A DNA stretch of 7,180 nt, from assembly GCF_019417665.1 (NCBI RefSeq), contig NZ_DXUU01000084.1:1-7180 (forward strand). Direction: 5' to 3'. Of this stretch, positions 6,124 to 7,180 are shown piece by piece. The stretch comes from Ruminococcus sp. Its GTDB lineage: Bacteria > Bacillota > Clostridia > Oscillospirales > Ruminococcaceae. The notes under the pieces are model-generated. The model worked only from the letters and a program-made list of their open reading frames with translations, did not search any database and was not told where the DNA came from. The position numbers and the translations under genes were made by a program. How positions within the stretch are numbered: position 1 is the stretch's first letter; each line of letters begins with the position of its first letter.

Positions 6124-7180
6124 ATGCCAAAAGTAACAACGATTCCTCCGAAAAAGCATATCGGTAATCTGGCAAAAACCAAAGAAGTCAAGAAAATTCG
6201 TGTGGCAGCCTACTGCCGAGTATCTACGGACACTGAAGAACAGGCTACCAGTTATCAGACCCAAATTGAGCATTACGAGGAAATTATCAGTAAGAATCCG
6301 GAATGGATATTTGCCGGAATCTATGCAGATGATGGTATCAGTGCAACTTCGACGAAAAACCGAGAGGAATTTAATAAAATGATACAGGCCTGTATGGACG
6401 GTAAGATCGATATGATTATAACAAAATCTATCAGCCGTTTTGCCCGAAATACAGTTGATTGTCTGAACTACATACGACAGCTTAAGGCACAGAACATTCC
6501 GATATACTTTGAAAAAGAGTCCATAAACACAATGGATGCAAAGGGTGAGGTTCTGATTACCATTATGGCGTCACTGGCACAGCAGGAATCTGAATCTCTG
6601 AGTCAGAATGTCAAGCTGGGAATGCAGTATCGCTTTCAGCAGGGCAAAGTAATGGTCAATGCAAGATGTTTCCTCGGCTACGATAAGGACGAGAACGGGC
6701 ATCTGGTTATCAATTCAGAACAGGCAGAGGTAGTTAAACGAATTTATCGTGAATATCTTGAAGGCGCAAGCTGTCAGCAGATTGCAAGAGGACTGGAGCG
6801 TGATGGGGTTCTTACTGCACGGGGAAACAAAAGATGGCATGATAGTGCCATTCGATTGATTCTGGAAAATGAAAAGTACATGGGTGATGCACTTCTGCAA
6901 AAGACATATACTGTGGATTTTCTCAATAAAAAGCGCATTAAAAATAACGGCGAAATGCCGCAGTATTATGTAGAAGACGATCACGAAGCCATTATCCCAA
7001 AAGAGATGTTTTTGAAGGTACAGGAGGAAATTGTAAGACGAAGTTCGCAAGTTGACTGTATGGGGAGACGGCGAGGCTTTAGTTCCAAGCACTGCTTTAC
7101 GAATTTGATGTACTGTGCCGAATGTGGGGAACAATTCCGTAGAATACACTGGAACAACCGAGGCTGCAAATCTGTGGTGT
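6124..7180 (+). CDS. Large serine recombinase 2 (3' end missing)
   Basis: The gene runs off the right edge after 352 complete codons without a stop. ATG 6124 follows the previous TAA directly, with AAGGTG at 6112-6117 six bases upstream. A basic N-terminal extension of about 24 residues leads into the catalytic domain: R32 and nucleophile S34 in YCRVSTD, R105 and R108 in SISRFARN, and S104 in the resolvase aspartate position. The DNA-binding domain covers about 183-302 (FLGYDKDENGHLVI, then EKYMGDALLQKTY, then DDHEAIIPKEMF). The zinc ribbon begins with C331-x2-C334, and C348 may be a further ligand; the rest is cut off. It is clearly homologous to recombinase 1 across the catalytic and DNA-binding parts, yet differs at many positions, so the two are old paralogues and not a recent duplication. 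Both look catalytically competent. Confidence 0.92.
   Translation, partial: MPKVTTIPPKKHIGNLAKTKEVKKIRVAAYCRVSTDTEEQATSYQTQIEHYEEIISKNPEWIFAGIYADDGISATSTKNREEFNKMIQACMDGKIDMIITKSISRFARNTVDCLNYIRQLKAQNIPIYFEKESINTMDAKGEVLITIMASLAQQESESLSQNVKLGMQYRFQQGKVMVNARCFLGYDKDENGHLVINSEQAEVVKRIYREYLEGASCQQIARGLERDGVLTARGNKRWHDSAIRLILENEKYMGDALLQKTYTVDFLNKKRIKNNGEMPQYYVEDDHEAIIPKEMFLKVQEEIVRRSSQVDCMGRRRGFSSKHCFTNLMYCAECGEQFRRIHWNNRGCKSVV

Noticed and set aside
6715..7149. A 144-codon open frame on the minus strand.
   Set aside because: It is opposite recombinase 2, whose catalytic and DNA-binding motifs are clear, and it shows no recognisable family or ribosome site.

Overview
The window is a stretch of a temperate phage (or integrated prophage) from a low-to-moderate GC Gram-positive host, most likely a gut Clostridia member (Ruminococcus- or Lachnospiraceae-like). 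The host inference rests on strong AGGAGG-type ribosome sites before every gene, BspA-type leucine-rich repeats in a tail protein, a clostridial-style amidase endolysin, and large serine recombinases of the kind common in Firmicutes elements. All eight genes are on the + strand, and none is a bacterial housekeeping gene.

Positions 1-2410 hold the end of the tail/adsorption module. The first gene is cut by the left edge and encodes a tail fibre or baseplate protein with a Cys cluster, a coiled coil and BspA-like leucine-rich repeats. The second encodes a fibre with a collagen-like Gly-X-Y stretch, a coiled coil and an unrecognised C-terminal domain. Positions 2413-3850 hold the lysis module: a holin, then a zinc N-acetylmuramoyl-L-alanine amidase with a probable wall-binding tail. 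These four genes overlap or nearly abut and end at a strong intrinsic terminator (3869-3902).

Positions 3933-7180 hold a recombination module. It contains a 63-residue SHOCT-like protein, a complete 518-residue large serine recombinase, a 137-residue protein made only of the recombinase DNA-binding domain, and a second catalytic large serine recombinase cut by the right edge. The three recombinase-type genes are tightly coupled (1-base overlap, then TAAATG). A candidate sigma-A-type promoter lies just before the first. Together they look like a multi-component integration/excision system in which two active recombinases and a catalysis-free DNA-binding relative are made from one message.

The most interesting part is this recombination cassette, especially the catalysis-free middle protein and the small leading protein, whose roles cannot be deduced from sequence alone. 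Similar trios are known to me from Firmicutes mobile elements as annotations, but I know of no established mechanism for the short members. I saw no tRNA, rRNA, CRISPR array, insertion sequence or attachment-site repeat in the window.
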